A model generated the notes under the pieces. The model had not been told where the DNA came from, did not search any database, and saw only the letters and a list, made by a program, of their open reading frames with translations. From NCBI GenBank assembly GCA_938048455.1, contig CALIUY010000007.1, forward strand, positions 1 through 64,000: DNA of 64,000 bases, written 5' to 3'. The stretch is from an uncultured Desulfobacterales bacterium (GTDB taxonomy: Bacteria > Desulfobacterota > Desulfobacteria > Desulfobacterales > SpSt-501). Position numbers and translations under genes: made by a program. Each line of letters starts with the position of its first letter. The stretch's first letter is position 1. Of this stretch, positions 17,544 to 25,840 are shown piece by piece.

Positions 17544-17891
17544 ATGAGCGCCGAAAACGACCTCGTATTGATCTATTTCGAGGACAAGCCGCTTTCCTTT
17601 GCGCGCATCGAGAGCATCGAGCCCGACCACAAGCCGGATTGGTATCACGTGCGGCTGCTTCTGCTTCAGGTGCCGGTGCAGATCGTGACCTGGATCCTGC
17701 GGAGCGCCTACATCGAGGGCGCGGAGTTCACGATGAACGGCAAGCGCATGCGGCTCGAGAAGGTGAAGCCGCCGGCGGTGCCGATCGCGCACGAAAAGGG
17801 AAAAAAGCAGCCGGCGGCACCCGGCAAGCCGAAGGCCGGGGGGCAGCCCGCCAAAGTGATTTCGCTCTCCCAGCTCAAAAAAGACCGCTGA
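17544..17891 (+). CDS. Conserved hypothetical protein, 115 residues
   Basis: Begins MSAENDLVLIYFEDKPLSFA, then RIESIEPDHKPDWYHVRLLL with QVPVQIVTWILRSAYIEGAE. The first 75 residues look like a compact beta-rich domain in which a protein binds something through RIE and D-W-Y residues. A Lys/Pro-rich tail follows (KGKKQPAAPGKPKAGGQPAK). It could bind nucleic acid, but nothing proves it. It sits tightly between the MBL and DUF1848 genes and is probably co-transcribed with them. Confidence 0.65.
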   Translation: MSAENDLVLIYFEDKPLSFARIESIEPDHKPDWYHVRLLLLQVPVQIVTWILRSAYIEGAEFTMNGKRMRLEKVKPPAVPIAHEKGKKQPAAPGKPKAGGQPAKVISLSQLKKDR

Positions 17892-17906
17892 ACGTTTTTC
17901 CCCGCC

Positions 17907-18773
17907 GTGAACGACCGGAATGCGATCGTGATCTCGGCTTCCCGCCGGACCGACATCCCCGCCTTCCACATGCCCTGGTTTATGGACAGGATCGGGACCG
18001 GGGTCTTCGAGGTCGTGCACCCTTTCTCCCGAAAGATCAGGATTGTCCCCGTCAGCGCCGCTTCCGTGCACACGATCGTCTTTTGGTCGAAGAACTTCGG
18101 TCCCTTTCTCGAGGAAGGCTGCGGCGAGCGGCTCGAGGCGCGGGGTTTCCACCTCTATTTCCAATTCACGCTCAACCCCGAGGATCCCGTGCTCGAGCCC
18201 GGGGTCCCGCCTCTTGAGAACAGGCTCGCGCAGCTTCGTGAGCTGGCCTTGCGCTTCGGGGCCGCTGGCGTCAACTGGCGGCTCGACCCCATCTGTTTCT
18301 ACCGCCTGGAGGAAAAGGGACGCATGCGGAATAATCTCGGAAAGGTGGAACGGATCGCGGACGCGGCGGCCGCAGCGGGGATCGCAAGCTGCACGACGAG
18401 CTTTCTCGATCTTTACGCCAAGGTCAGGCGGCGGGCGGCGGGACGATCCGGCTTTTGCTTCGTCGATCCGCCGCTTGCGGCGAAAATCGAAACGCTGCTG
18501 GGGATCGAAACCATGCTCGCCCGCCGGGGGATTTCGCTCTTCACCTGCTGCGAGGCGCAGCTGCTCGCAAGCCTTCCCGAGACCTCGACGGTCCGCGCCG
18601 GGTCCTGCATCCCGAGCGAGCGTCTGGTCGCGCTCTACGGGGGAAGCCTCTCGATGGCCCGCGACCCCGGCCAGCGCCGTTCCCAGGGCTGCCTCTGCCG
18701 CGTCTCGGTGGATGTCGGCTCCTATGGCCGTCAGCGCTGCCGCCACGGCTGCCTTTACTGCTACGCCCTTTAG
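17907..18773 (+). CDS. DUF1848 protein, radical-SAM-like
   Basis: 288 residues matching DUF1848, with the start SASRRTDIPAFH and FWSKN in the first third. The C-terminal cysteines are CLCRVSVDVG followed by CRHGCLYCYA, likely an iron-sulfur cluster site placed at the end rather than the beginning. The family is related to spore-photoproduct-lyase-type radical SAM proteins; its substrate is unknown. The start is GTG at 17907. The TAG stop belongs to a copy of the GGACGTCC repeat, so the last residue (YAL then stop) is set by the repeat. Confidence 0.85.
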   Translation: MNDRNAIVISASRRTDIPAFHMPWFMDRIGTGVFEVVHPFSRKIRIVPVSAASVHTIVFWSKNFGPFLEEGCGERLEARGFHLYFQFTLNPEDPVLEPGVPPLENRLAQLRELALRFGAAGVNWRLDPICFYRLEEKGRMRNNLGKVERIADAAAAAGIASCTTSFLDLYAKVRRRAAGRSGFCFVDPPLAAKIETLLGIETMLARRGISLFTCCEAQLLASLPETSTVRAGSCIPSERLVALYGGSLSMARDPGQRRSQGCLCRVSVDVGSYGRQRCRHGCLYCYAL

Positions 18774-18797
18774 GGGACGTCCATTTATATATTATTA
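18769..18797 (+). repeat. GGACGTCC repeat, copy 1
   Basis: Core AGGGGACGTCCATTTATATA followed by TTATTA. It begins inside the last codons of the DUF1848 gene and provides its TAG stop. The AT-rich tail runs toward dus. Four more copies occur within 2 kb. Confidence 0.85.
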
Positions 18798-18826
18798 TCG
18801 CCCTTGCGCGGGGCGGGAAACCGGCG

Positions 18827-19819
18827 ATGAGGATTGGATCGCTAGAGCTGGGAGAGAAGCCCGTCTTTTTCGCCCCCTTGGCCGGGATCACTCACGCTCC
18901 GGCGCGGCTTCTGGCACGGCAGGCGGGATGCCCGATGGCCTGGAGCGAGATGGTGAGCGCGGAGGGTCTGGTGCGGCGTCAGGCAAGCTCGCTCAGCGAT
19001 CTCAAACGCTTGCCGGGTGAGGACCCGGTTGCGGTGCAGATCTTCGGAGCCGACCCGAAGGTCATGGCCGAGGCCGCCCGCATCGTCGAGGATAGCGGAG
19101 CCTCCGTTTTGGACATCAACGCCGGCTGCTCCGTGCGCAAGGTCGTTCGCCAGGGTGCCGGAGTCGCCCTGATGCGTGAGCCTGAGCGGATGCGGCAGGT
19201 GCTCAGCGCCGTGCGGCGGGCGGTGCGGATCCCGATCACGCTCAAGATCCGCAGCGGTTGGGAGTCGGATGGCGCCCAGGCGCTTGCCGTCGGGCGAATC
19301 GCTGAAGATTGCGGCGTCGACGCGGTCATCCTGCACCCGCGTACGGCGGCGCAAGGATTTACCGGGAAAGCGGACTGGACCCTCATCGCGCGCCTCAAAG
19401 GCGCGCTGTCGATTCCGGTAATCGGAAACGGCGACATCCAGTCACCCGAAGATGCACGGCGCATGCGGGAGGAAACCGGCTGCGACGCCTTGATGGTGGG
19501 ACGCCGTGCTGTGGGGGATCCCCATTTTTTTCGGCAAGTGATGCAGGCCCTGGAGGGCCGCCCGATTCCGCAGGAGACGCCCGCAGAGCGTCTGGCGCGG
19601 ATGCGCCGCTATGTCGAGCTCGGCATCGCCTGCCACGGCGAAGAGACCGCTTTTCGGCTTCTTCGCACCCGTCTTCCCTGGTTCACCCGCAACTTGACCG
19701 GTGCCGCCGCTTTGCGCCGGCGACTCGCCGCCTGCCGCAGCCTCGCCGAGATGCACTCCCTTTTATCCCTTTTAGGGGACGTCCATTCTTATATTGCTTG
19801 GGACCCCGATGCCATTTAA
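18827..19819 (+). CDS. dus: tRNA-dihydrouridine synthase with repeat-derived C-terminus
   Basis: FMN-dependent enzyme that reduces uridine to dihydrouridine in the tRNA D-loop. The 330 residues show FFAPLAGITHAP, EMVSAEG, DINAGCSVRKVVRQGAG with catalytic C101 (followed by Ser instead of the usual Pro), ILHPRTAAQGFTGKAD and IPVIGNGDI. The last 20 or so residues (LLGDVHSYIAWDPDAI) are translation of repeat copy 2 and the start of copy 3, which gives the TAA stop. The native end after LAEMHSLL has been replaced. The ATG at 18827 gives MRIGSLELG. Confidence 0.93.
   Translation: MRIGSLELGEKPVFFAPLAGITHAPARLLARQAGCPMAWSEMVSAEGLVRRQASSLSDLKRLPGEDPVAVQIFGADPKVMAEAARIVEDSGASVLDINAGCSVRKVVRQGAGVALMREPERMRQVLSAVRRAVRIPITLKIRSGWESDGAQALAVGRIAEDCGVDAVILHPRTAAQGFTGKADWTLIARLKGALSIPVIGNGDIQSPEDARRMREETGCDALMVGRRAVGDPHFFRQVMQALEGRPIPQETPAERLARMRRYVELGIACHGEETAFRLLRTRLPWFTRNLTGAAALRRRLAACRSLAEMHSLLSLLGDVHSYIAWDPDAI
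19771..19795 (+). repeat. GGACGTCC repeat, copy 2 (read through in dus)
   Basis: TTTAGGGGACGTCCATTCTT followed by ATATT. It lies inside the dus frame, where TTA-GGG-GAC-GTC-CAT is translated as L-G-D-V-H, so its TAG is out of frame. Confidence 0.85.
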
Positions 19820-19843
19820 GGGACGTCCATTCTTATATTATTA
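19815..19843 (+). repeat. GGACGTCC repeat, copy 3 (stop codon of dus)
   Basis: TTTAAGGGACGTCCATTCTT followed by ATATTATTA. One base differs (AAGGG for AGGGG), turning the TAG into the TAA that ends dus at 19819. It faces copy 4 head to head. Confidence 0.85.
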
Positions 19844-19868
19844 AAAATGCCGAGTTCAATCTATCATG

Positions 19869-19890
19869 ATATATAAATGGACGTCCCCTA
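19869..19890 (-). repeat. GGACGTCC repeat, copy 4 (stop codon of hydrolase)
   Basis: On the minus strand TAGGGGACGTCCATTTATAT followed by AT. Its first three bases are the TAG of the alpha/beta hydrolase gene. With copy 3 it makes an inverted pair between two convergent genes. Confidence 0.85.
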
Positions 19891-20646
19891 TTTGAGGAAG
19901 GAGGCGATGGCCGCGTTGACCGCAGCGGGTTTTTCGATGGGCACAAAATGGCCGGCATCGAGAATGTGCACGCGACGCGCACCCGGGATGTGCTTCTCCA
20001 AGTACTCGCCGTATTTCGGCGGGGTGAGACGGTCGTCTTCGGCCGAAATCACGAGCACCCGCTGGTTGATTTCGGGCAGGCGCGGCATCACGTCAAAGGC
20101 GTCGCAGGCCTTGAAATCCCCCCAGGCCACCTCGGAATCGGCCTTCCGCGAATCCTCCAAAAACGGTCTTTTCACCTCTGCAGGGGTCTTCGGCGAAAAG
20201 CCCATCTGATCGATCCAGGCCACATAGCCGTCGGGGTCTTTCCGGATCAGATCGAAGAGTCCCGGCCAAACCCGAAGCCGCGCCCCCGAGCTGACGATGA
20301 TCCCCTCCCGAAAGAGGCCTGCGTGTTCGAGAAGCAGCTGCAGCGTGATCGCCCCCCCCATGCTCAACCCACAGGGGATGGGATGGGGCAGCCCGAGCCG
20401 CTGAATGAAGTCAGCCACGAACGCGGCGTAATCGACGACGGATCTCTTCGCCGTCCCCCCGCTTTCGCCATGTCCCGGAAGATCGAGGGCGAGCGTGTTT
20501 GCCACCCCGCAAAGTCCCTCCACCTGGGCCTCCCAGAGCAGCGCCGATTCCCCCGCCCCGTGAATGAATACGAGTGTGGGGCGCTTTTCGTCCCAGCCGT
20601 CCCGGCCGCGCAAATAGGAGATTCCCCCCGTTCGATCCCGTTTCAT
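19888..20646 (-). CDS. Alpha/beta-fold hydrolase
   Basis: A 252-residue cytoplasmic hydrolase. It has the oxyanion region VFIHGAGESALLW, the nucleophile elbow PCGLSMGGA, the acid in VISAEDDRLTPP and the His in DAGHFVPIEKPAA, so the Ser-Asp-His triad is complete. The cap domain is modest. The substrate is unknown; esters or C-C bonds are possible. It follows the TRAP transporter genes on the same strand with a 72-base gap that holds repeat copy 5, so it may process the transported compound. Its TAG stop is part of repeat copy 4. Confidence 0.88.
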   Translation of the reverse strand: MKRDRTGGISYLRGRDGWDEKRPTLVFIHGAGESALLWEAQVEGLCGVANTLALDLPGHGESGGTAKRSVVDYAAFVADFIQRLGLPHPIPCGLSMGGAITLQLLLEHAGLFREGIIVSSGARLRVWPGLFDLIRKDPDGYVAWIDQMGFSPKTPAEVKRPFLEDSRKADSEVAWGDFKACDAFDVMPRLPEINQRVLVISAEDDRLTPPKYGEYLEKHIPGARRVHILDAGHFVPIEKPAAVNAAIASFLK

Positions 20647-20694
20647 GTCCTCGCGCTCCGTTATTTCGTCATTCCCCGCCGGATCACCGCAATC

Positions 20695-20721
20695 TAATAA
20701 TATGTAAATGGACGTCCCCTA
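20695..20721 (-). repeat. GGACGTCC repeat, copy 5 (stop codon of dctM)
   Basis: On the minus strand TAGGGGACGTCCATTTACAT followed by ATTATTA. The leading TAG is the stop of the TRAP large permease gene. It lies between that gene and the hydrolase. Confidence 0.85.
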
Positions 20722-22032
20722 TTTGACGAAGGAGGGCAGCCAGGTGGCGATCGGAGGGAAGAGGATCACGATGAGCAGACCGATGATCTGCAGGATCATG
20801 AACTCGGCCATGCCCTTGAATATCGTGGTGAGGTCCCACTCGGGAACCACGGATTTGAGGTAATAGGCCGACATGGCGACCGGAGGCGACATGTAAGCCG
20901 TCTGCAGATTGACGGCGGTCAGGATACCGAACCAGACCATGTCCACCTTGAGCGTCGCTACCACAGGGATCAAAATCGGAAGAAAGAGCAGAATGATCGC
21001 CGGCCACTCAAACGGCCAGCCCAGGACGAAGATAAGCACCATGATCAGGATCAGCATGAGCATCGGGCTCAGGTCGAGCGCCAAAAGCGTCTGCGTCATC
21101 ACCCCGGCCGATCCGAGCCGCCCGAAGACCGCACCAAAGATGTTGGAGGCGAGCGCCAGAAACAGAATCATGCTCGAGGTCTGCATCGTCCGCAGCGCCG
21201 CCGACTTCAACGCGGCGACGGAGAGCCTCCCGTAGCAGAGGCTCAGGATCAGTGCCCCCAGACAGCCGATCCCCGAGGCCTCGGTCGGGGTCGCCAACCC
21301 GAAAAGGATGCTCCCTAAGGTCCCGGAGATCAGAACGAACAGGGGAACAAACCCCACCAAAAGCTCGAGCACAACCGCGCTCTTGGACTCGAGCCGTTGC
21401 TCCGGCGGCAGGGCCGGCCCCAGCTCGGGTTTGAGAAAGCAGCGCAAGAGGCAGTAGCCGATATAAAGGAGCGCCAGCAGCAACCCCGGTCCGAAGGCCC
21501 CGGCATAGAGCTTCACGACCGAGACGTTCAGGACCGGCCCCATCACCACCAGCATGACGCTCGGCGGAATCAGGATCCCGAGCGTTCCCCCCGCCGTGAT
21601 CGCCCCCGCGGAGAGCCGCGCGTTGTAGCGGCTCTGGATCATGATCTGCCCGGCCATGATGCCGAGCACGGTCACCGCGGCCCCCACGATGCCCGTCGCC
21701 ATGGCGAAGATCGTCGCCGTGAGGATGGTCCCGATGTAGAGCGAGCCCCGCAGCGCGGCGAACAGGTGCTGAAACGCCCGGAAGAGCCGCTCCATCAGCC
21801 CCGCCTCTTCGGTGATGTGGCCCATCAAAATGAAGAGCGGCACGGCGGCCAGGACCTCCTCCTTCATGATCCCGTAGGTCTGCATGACCATGAGATCGAA
21901 GACCATGCCGCCCAAGCCCCAGTAGCCGAAGCCCACGGCGAGAATGATCAGGGTGAAGGAGATGGGAAAGCCCAGGAAGATCACCACGAGCATCAGGGCG
22001 AGCATCAGAAAGCCGATGAGCTCATTGCCCAT
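20719..22032 (-). CDS. dctM: TRAP transporter large permease (DctM)
   Basis: A 437-residue inner-membrane protein with about a dozen hydrophobic helices. It is the ion-driven channel of a tripartite ATP-independent periplasmic transporter. Family marks are PLFILMGHITEEAGLMERLF, ATGIVGAAVTVLGIMAGQIM, GGTLGILIPPSVMLVVMG and FGLATPTEASGIGCLGALIL. It overlaps dctQ by 11 bases. The stop TAG lies in a repeat, so the C-terminus (PSFVK) may be shortened. The ligand, probably an organic acid, cannot be told from the permease. Confidence 0.95.
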   Translation of the reverse strand: MGNELIGFLMLALMLVVIFLGFPISFTLIILAVGFGYWGLGGMVFDLMVMQTYGIMKEEVLAAVPLFILMGHITEEAGLMERLFRAFQHLFAALRGSLYIGTILTATIFAMATGIVGAAVTVLGIMAGQIMIQSRYNARLSAGAITAGGTLGILIPPSVMLVVMGPVLNVSVVKLYAGAFGPGLLLALLYIGYCLLRCFLKPELGPALPPEQRLESKSAVVLELLVGFVPLFVLISGTLGSILFGLATPTEASGIGCLGALILSLCYGRLSVAALKSAALRTMQTSSMILFLALASNIFGAVFGRLGSAGVMTQTLLALDLSPMLMLILIMVLIFVLGWPFEWPAIILLFLPILIPVVATLKVDMVWFGILTAVNLQTAYMSPPVAMSAYYLKSVVPEWDLTTIFKGMAEFMILQIIGLLIVILFPPIATWLPSFVK

Positions 22033-22546
22033 GGGGCCGTTCTCCGTAAATGGCGGTCCGGAGGCTTTTGAAAAACTGCGAGAACCCCTGCAGGAGCAAA
22101 AGCAGCGCCGTCAGCGGGATGACCGCCTTATAGGGATAGATCGGCGGCCGCCAAAACGTGAGCGATCCCCGCTCCCCGATCGACCAGGAATCGTGAAAGT
22201 AGTTCCAGCCCGCGATCAGGAAGAAGAACATCCCGGGGAAATAGAGGAAGAGGTAGATCGCCGCGTCGATCGCCCCCTGCATGCGCAGGGGGAATTTCTG
22301 GTAGAGAACGTCGGTCCGGATGTGGCCTTCGTGCAGCAGCGTGTAGGGGGCCCCGACCATGAAAATCGTCCCGTAGAGCATGTAGGTGAGGTCGTAGGCG
22401 AAAAAGGTGGGCGCGCGGAAGAGGTAGCGCGAGAAGACCTCGATGCTCAGGATCACCACCAGCGGATAGACGAGCAGGCTGACCAACCTGCCGCTCGCCT
22501 CGGAGACGGCGTCGATCCCCCTGAGGATGCGGGCCCCGGCACTCAT
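22022..22546 (-). CDS. dctQ: TRAP transporter small permease (DctQ)
   Basis: 174 residues with four transmembrane helices. Marks include SIEVFSRYLFRAPTFFAYDL and the conserved HEGHIRTDVLYQKFP loop that contacts the large subunit. It forms the membrane complex with DctM. The start ATG at 22546 lies 84 bases after the dctP stop. The long loop with SWSIGERGSLTFWRPP and the last helix before the stop are typical of DctQ. Confidence 0.93.
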   Translation of the reverse strand: MSAGARILRGIDAVSEASGRLVSLLVYPLVVILSIEVFSRYLFRAPTFFAYDLTYMLYGTIFMVGAPYTLLHEGHIRTDVLYQKFPLRMQGAIDAAIYLFLYFPGMFFFLIAGWNYFHDSWSIGERGSLTFWRPPIYPYKAVIPLTALLLLLQGFSQFFKSLRTAIYGERPHGQ

Positions 22547-22630
22547 CCGGGCTCCTCCTTTCCCCGCAGCGACCCCCCCGCACCCGGCGGCCTCCCGACC
22601 GAGTGCCGCCGGATGCGGGTTCGGCCGAGG

Positions 22631-23731
22631 TTATTTCTTCGGCCAGTAGTAGTTCGCGCAGATGTCGTAGCTCGCCTGGAAATCGCGGCGGAAGGGGACG
22701 ATCTGCCGCGCGAATTCCTTCATCGACTTCGAGACCTTGGCGAAGAAAGGATCCTTGGCCTCGTAATTCGCGTGCACCTTGTCCCAGGCCTTGAGGATCT
22801 CGACCAAAACCTCGCGCGGGGTCTCCATCACGTTCACGCCCGATTTGGTCTTCAGCTCCTCGAGCGCGTGAACGTCCTGGACCGAAATCTCCAGCCAGCC
22901 GCGCAGCAGGTTCTCGCGGCTCGCCATGTCGACGATCGCTTTCAGATCGGCCGGGAGTTTGTCCCATTTTTCCTTGTTCACGAGCAGCTCGAGCGTCCCG
23001 GTCGAGCGGTGCATGCCCGGGGCGTAGTAGTACTTGGCGACGTCCTGGAAGCCCAGCTCCTTGTCGAGGTAGGGGCTGTAGAACTCCGCGCCGTCGATCA
23101 CCCCGCGCTCGAGCGCGGGCAGAATCTCGCCCGCCGGCATGGCGATGACCGTCATGCCGAACTCCTTGTAAATCTCGGCCGTCAAGCCCGAGGCGCGGAA
23201 TTTCGCCCCCTTGAGGTCGGCCACCGTTTTGAAGGGCTTCTTGAACCAGCCGAGCGGCTCGGTGTTGAGGACGAGGGTGGGAATCACGTGGACCTTCATC
23301 TTGAGGACGTCCTGGTAGAGCTCGCGGTAGAGCTCATAGCCCCCCCCGTAGAAAAGCCAGCTCACGTAGTCGAGGTTGTCCATTCCGAAGGGACCGCCCG
23401 AAGCGCTGGTGAAGAAGTTGAGCGCGGGCTGTTTGCCCACCCAGTAGGCCGACCAGCCGTGGGCGCAGTCGACCAGTCCCTTGTGAACGGCCTCCAGCAC
23501 ATCGAAGGCCCCCACGACCGTCCCCGCCGGGACGACGTCGATCTTGAGGCGGCCCCCCGCCATCTCCTCGATCCGTTTGGCAAGGCCCTCGGCGTTGCGG
23601 TGAAAGGCAAGCCCCGCGGGCCAGACGGTCTGCATCTTCCAGACGATGGGGGCCTGGGCGCGGGCCGAATCGGCCGGCAACCCGGCGAACAGCAGGCATA
23701 CGGCGAACAGGACGCAGAGCATTCTCTTCAC
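22631..23731 (-). CDS. dctP: TRAP transporter substrate-binding protein (DctP)
   Basis: A 366-residue periplasmic receptor with a signal peptide (MLCVLFAVCLLFAGLPADSA, then RA). It contains the DctP signature KGAKFRASGLTAEIYKEFG and LERGVIDGAEFYSPY, which hold the Arg that pairs with a carboxylate ligand. The start is GTG at 23731 with GGAGG seven bases upstream; an ATG three codons later is possible. YVSWLFYGGGYELYRELYQ is typical of the group often annotated for C4-dicarboxylates or alpha-keto acids. It is the first gene of dctP-dctQ-dctM and the hydrolase. Confidence 0.93.
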   Translation of the reverse strand: MKRMLCVLFAVCLLFAGLPADSARAQAPIVWKMQTVWPAGLAFHRNAEGLAKRIEEMAGGRLKIDVVPAGTVVGAFDVLEAVHKGLVDCAHGWSAYWVGKQPALNFFTSASGGPFGMDNLDYVSWLFYGGGYELYRELYQDVLKMKVHVIPTLVLNTEPLGWFKKPFKTVADLKGAKFRASGLTAEIYKEFGMTVIAMPAGEILPALERGVIDGAEFYSPYLDKELGFQDVAKYYYAPGMHRSTGTLELLVNKEKWDKLPADLKAIVDMASRENLLRGWLEISVQDVHALEELKTKSGVNVMETPREVLVEILKAWDKVHANYEAKDPFFAKVSKSMKEFARQIVPFRRDFQASYDICANYYWPKK

Positions 23732-23954
23732 AGTTCGATCCTCCTTTCCGTCGTGTGCTGCATCGAAGCGGTCATGCACCTCACCGCTCGTTTTTTGCGG
23801 CCTGCAAAGCGGCCGCCGCTTCGGATGCGCTCTTTGGGAAACAGGTCGCCGGGCAAAGAGGCGTAGCGGCCGCCCCCGGCGAGCGGCGAAAGGCCACACG
23901 GGCAGGGCCTTTCCCGGAGGTCAAACCCACCCTGCCCCCGGCTCAGAGTGCGGC

Positions 23955-23984
23955 ACTATGGTATGGATTCGGATGCGTTGTCAA
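23955..23984 (-). promoter_or_regulatory. Candidate promoter of the TRAP operon
   Basis: A minus-strand TTGACA (23984-23979) overlaps the stop codon of the CoA-disulfide reductase gene. With an 18-base spacer CATAGT (23960-23955) follows. The leader to dctP would be about 220 bases and contains an 8-bp inverted repeat (23900-23907 with 23930-23937). The -10 is weak. Confidence 0.35.
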
Positions 23985-25654
23985 GATGCAACACGGCCGC
24001 CGCGATGAAGGTAGGTCCGGTACCCCCCGCTCAGGTTCCGGCAGCGCCGTCCCCGTTGCTGGAGGATGCGCGAGGCGAGGTAGGAGCGCTGCCCGACGAA
24101 GCAGTAGGCCCAGATTTCGCGGTCCCGCGGCAGCTCTTCCAGGCGCTCCCGCAAGCGGTCGATCGGAATGTGGACGGATCCGGGCACACGGCCGCGGCGC
24201 ACCTCTTCCTCCGAGCGCACATCGAGAAGCAGTCCCGAAAAGGCCTCGAGATCCTCCCAGTGTGCGATCCGGGCATCGCCGCGGATCACGTTGGCGGCGA
24301 TCATCCCGGCCACGTTCACCGGGTCCCGCGCGGCTCCGAACTGCGGGGCGTAGCAGAGCTCGGCCTCCTCGAGATCGAAGACGCTCCCCTCCTTCTGAAT
24401 CGCCATGGCGATGACGTCGATCCGCTTGTCCACCCCCGCCCGGCCGACGGCCTGGGCGCCCACGAGGCGCCCGTTGTCGCGGCGGAAGATCAGCTTGAGG
24501 GCGATCGGCTCGGCTCCGGGATAGTAGCTCGCATGGTGGCCGGGATGGAGGAAGACCTTCTCGAAGGGGCCCTCCTTGCCCCACAGCCCGGCGCGCCGCA
24601 GCGCTTTCTCGCTCGGGCCGGTGCAGGCGGCGGTTTCCTCGAACACCCCGACCACGGCCGTCCCCTGGGCGCCGCGGAAGGAAGCCTCCCGGCCGAAGAT
24701 GACGTCGGCGGCGATCCGCCCCTGGCGGTTGGCCGGCCCGGCGAGCGGAACCGGCCCCCAGCGGCCGGTCACGACGTCCTTCACCTCCACGGCGTCGCCC
24801 ACGGCCCAAATTCGCGGGCTGCTCGTACGCAGGTGGGCATCGACACGGATGCCGCCGCGCTCGCCGATCTCGAGGCCGGCCTGCCGCGCAAGCTCCGTCT
24901 CCGGTTGAACCCCGAGACAGAGGAGCACGAGATCGGCGCGCTCGGCGGCGCCGGAGGAAAGCCGCGCCCGGATCCCGCCCGCGGGATCGGGTTCAAAGCC
25001 GACTACGCTTTCGGACAACCGGAGCTTCACGCCGTGAGCTTGGAGCGTCTCCGCCAGCGGGGCGACCATCTCGGGATCGAAGAGCGGCAGCACCTGGGCC
25101 TCCCGCTCGACCACGGTCACGGACAGGCCGCGGCGGACGAGGTTTTCGGTCATCTCGAGTCCGATGTAGCCCCCGCCGACGACGAGCGCGGTGCGCGCCC
25201 GGTGCTCCTGGATCCAACCCCGGATGCGCCGCGCATCGGGAATGGTCCGCAAAGAGAAGATCCCGGGAAGATCGATTCCCGGCCAGTCGGGCCGGATGGG
25301 CCGGGCGCCGGGGGAGAGGACGAGGGCGTCGTAGCGCTCCTCGGATTCCCTCCCGCTGGCCAGCTCGCGCACCCGCAGCCGCTGCCGGCGGCGGTCGATC
25401 GCCACCGCCTCGGTCTGGAGCCGCACCTCGATGCGCAAGCGCTCCCGGAAGAGCTCGGGGGTGGCAACGAGGAGCTCCTCCTCTCGGCCGATCACCCCGC
25501 CCACGTGGTAGGGAAGCCCGCAGTTGGCGAAGGAGACGAAATCGCCGCGTTCGAAGACGACGATCTCCGCCTCTTCGGAAAGCCTGCGGGCGCGTGCGGC
25601 ACAAGAAGCCCCGCCCGCCACTCCGCCTACGATCAGCAACCGGAAGCCGCCCAT
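23981..25654 (-). CDS. CoA-disulfide reductase with rhodanese domain
   Basis: A 557-residue FAD/NAD(P)H disulfide reductase. It starts with the FAD fold LLIVGGVAGGASCAARARRL and has the single active Cys in SFANCGLPYHVGG (C45), then the NAD(P)H fold ALVVGGGYIGLEMTENL and ASYYPGAEPIALKL. Residues about 460-557 form a rhodanese domain with YCFVGQRSY (C518 region). Enzymes of this plan reduce CoA disulfide, CoA persulfide or polysulfide and serve in redox balance or sulfur metabolism. It is upstream of the TRAP genes on the same strand, but a 249-base gap suggests a separate unit. Confidence 0.92.
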   Translation of the reverse strand: MGGFRLLIVGGVAGGASCAARARRLSEEAEIVVFERGDFVSFANCGLPYHVGGVIGREEELLVATPELFRERLRIEVRLQTEAVAIDRRRQRLRVRELASGRESEERYDALVLSPGARPIRPDWPGIDLPGIFSLRTIPDARRIRGWIQEHRARTALVVGGGYIGLEMTENLVRRGLSVTVVEREAQVLPLFDPEMVAPLAETLQAHGVKLRLSESVVGFEPDPAGGIRARLSSGAAERADLVLLCLGVQPETELARQAGLEIGERGGIRVDAHLRTSSPRIWAVGDAVEVKDVVTGRWGPVPLAGPANRQGRIAADVIFGREASFRGAQGTAVVGVFEETAACTGPSEKALRRAGLWGKEGPFEKVFLHPGHHASYYPGAEPIALKLIFRRDNGRLVGAQAVGRAGVDKRIDVIAMAIQKEGSVFDLEEAELCYAPQFGAARDPVNVAGMIAANVIRGDARIAHWEDLEAFSGLLLDVRSEEEVRRGRVPGSVHIPIDRLRERLEELPRDREIWAYCFVGQRSYLASRILQQRGRRCRNLSGGYRTYLHRGGRVAS

Positions 25655-25773
25655 GACGATCGCAAACTCCTTTCTTTCGATGAGGTCGGCGCCCAGGCGC
25701 TGAAGGCGGCCGAACCGTTGGCCCTGGATCGCCGGAACCCTCTCTGACCGACGAGCCGACCCGAGGCGGCCGG

Positions 25774-25802
25774 TTGACCCGCGGGGAGGGATTTCCTAAG
25801 CT
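25774..25802 (+). promoter_or_regulatory. Candidate promoter of the universal stress gene
   Basis: TTGACC, 17 bases, TAAGCT, placing the start of transcription near 25809 and leaving a leader of about 32 bases with a strong GGGAGGAAGGAAGG ribosome binding site. Confidence 0.5.
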
Positions 25803-25840
25803 CCAAGCGGGATGCCCGTGCGAAGGGAGGAAGGAAGGCC

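Noticed and set aside
18769-20721. GGACGTCC repeats as a CRISPR array
   Set aside because: The copies are in both orientations with irregular gaps from about 20 to 970 bases and protein genes between them.
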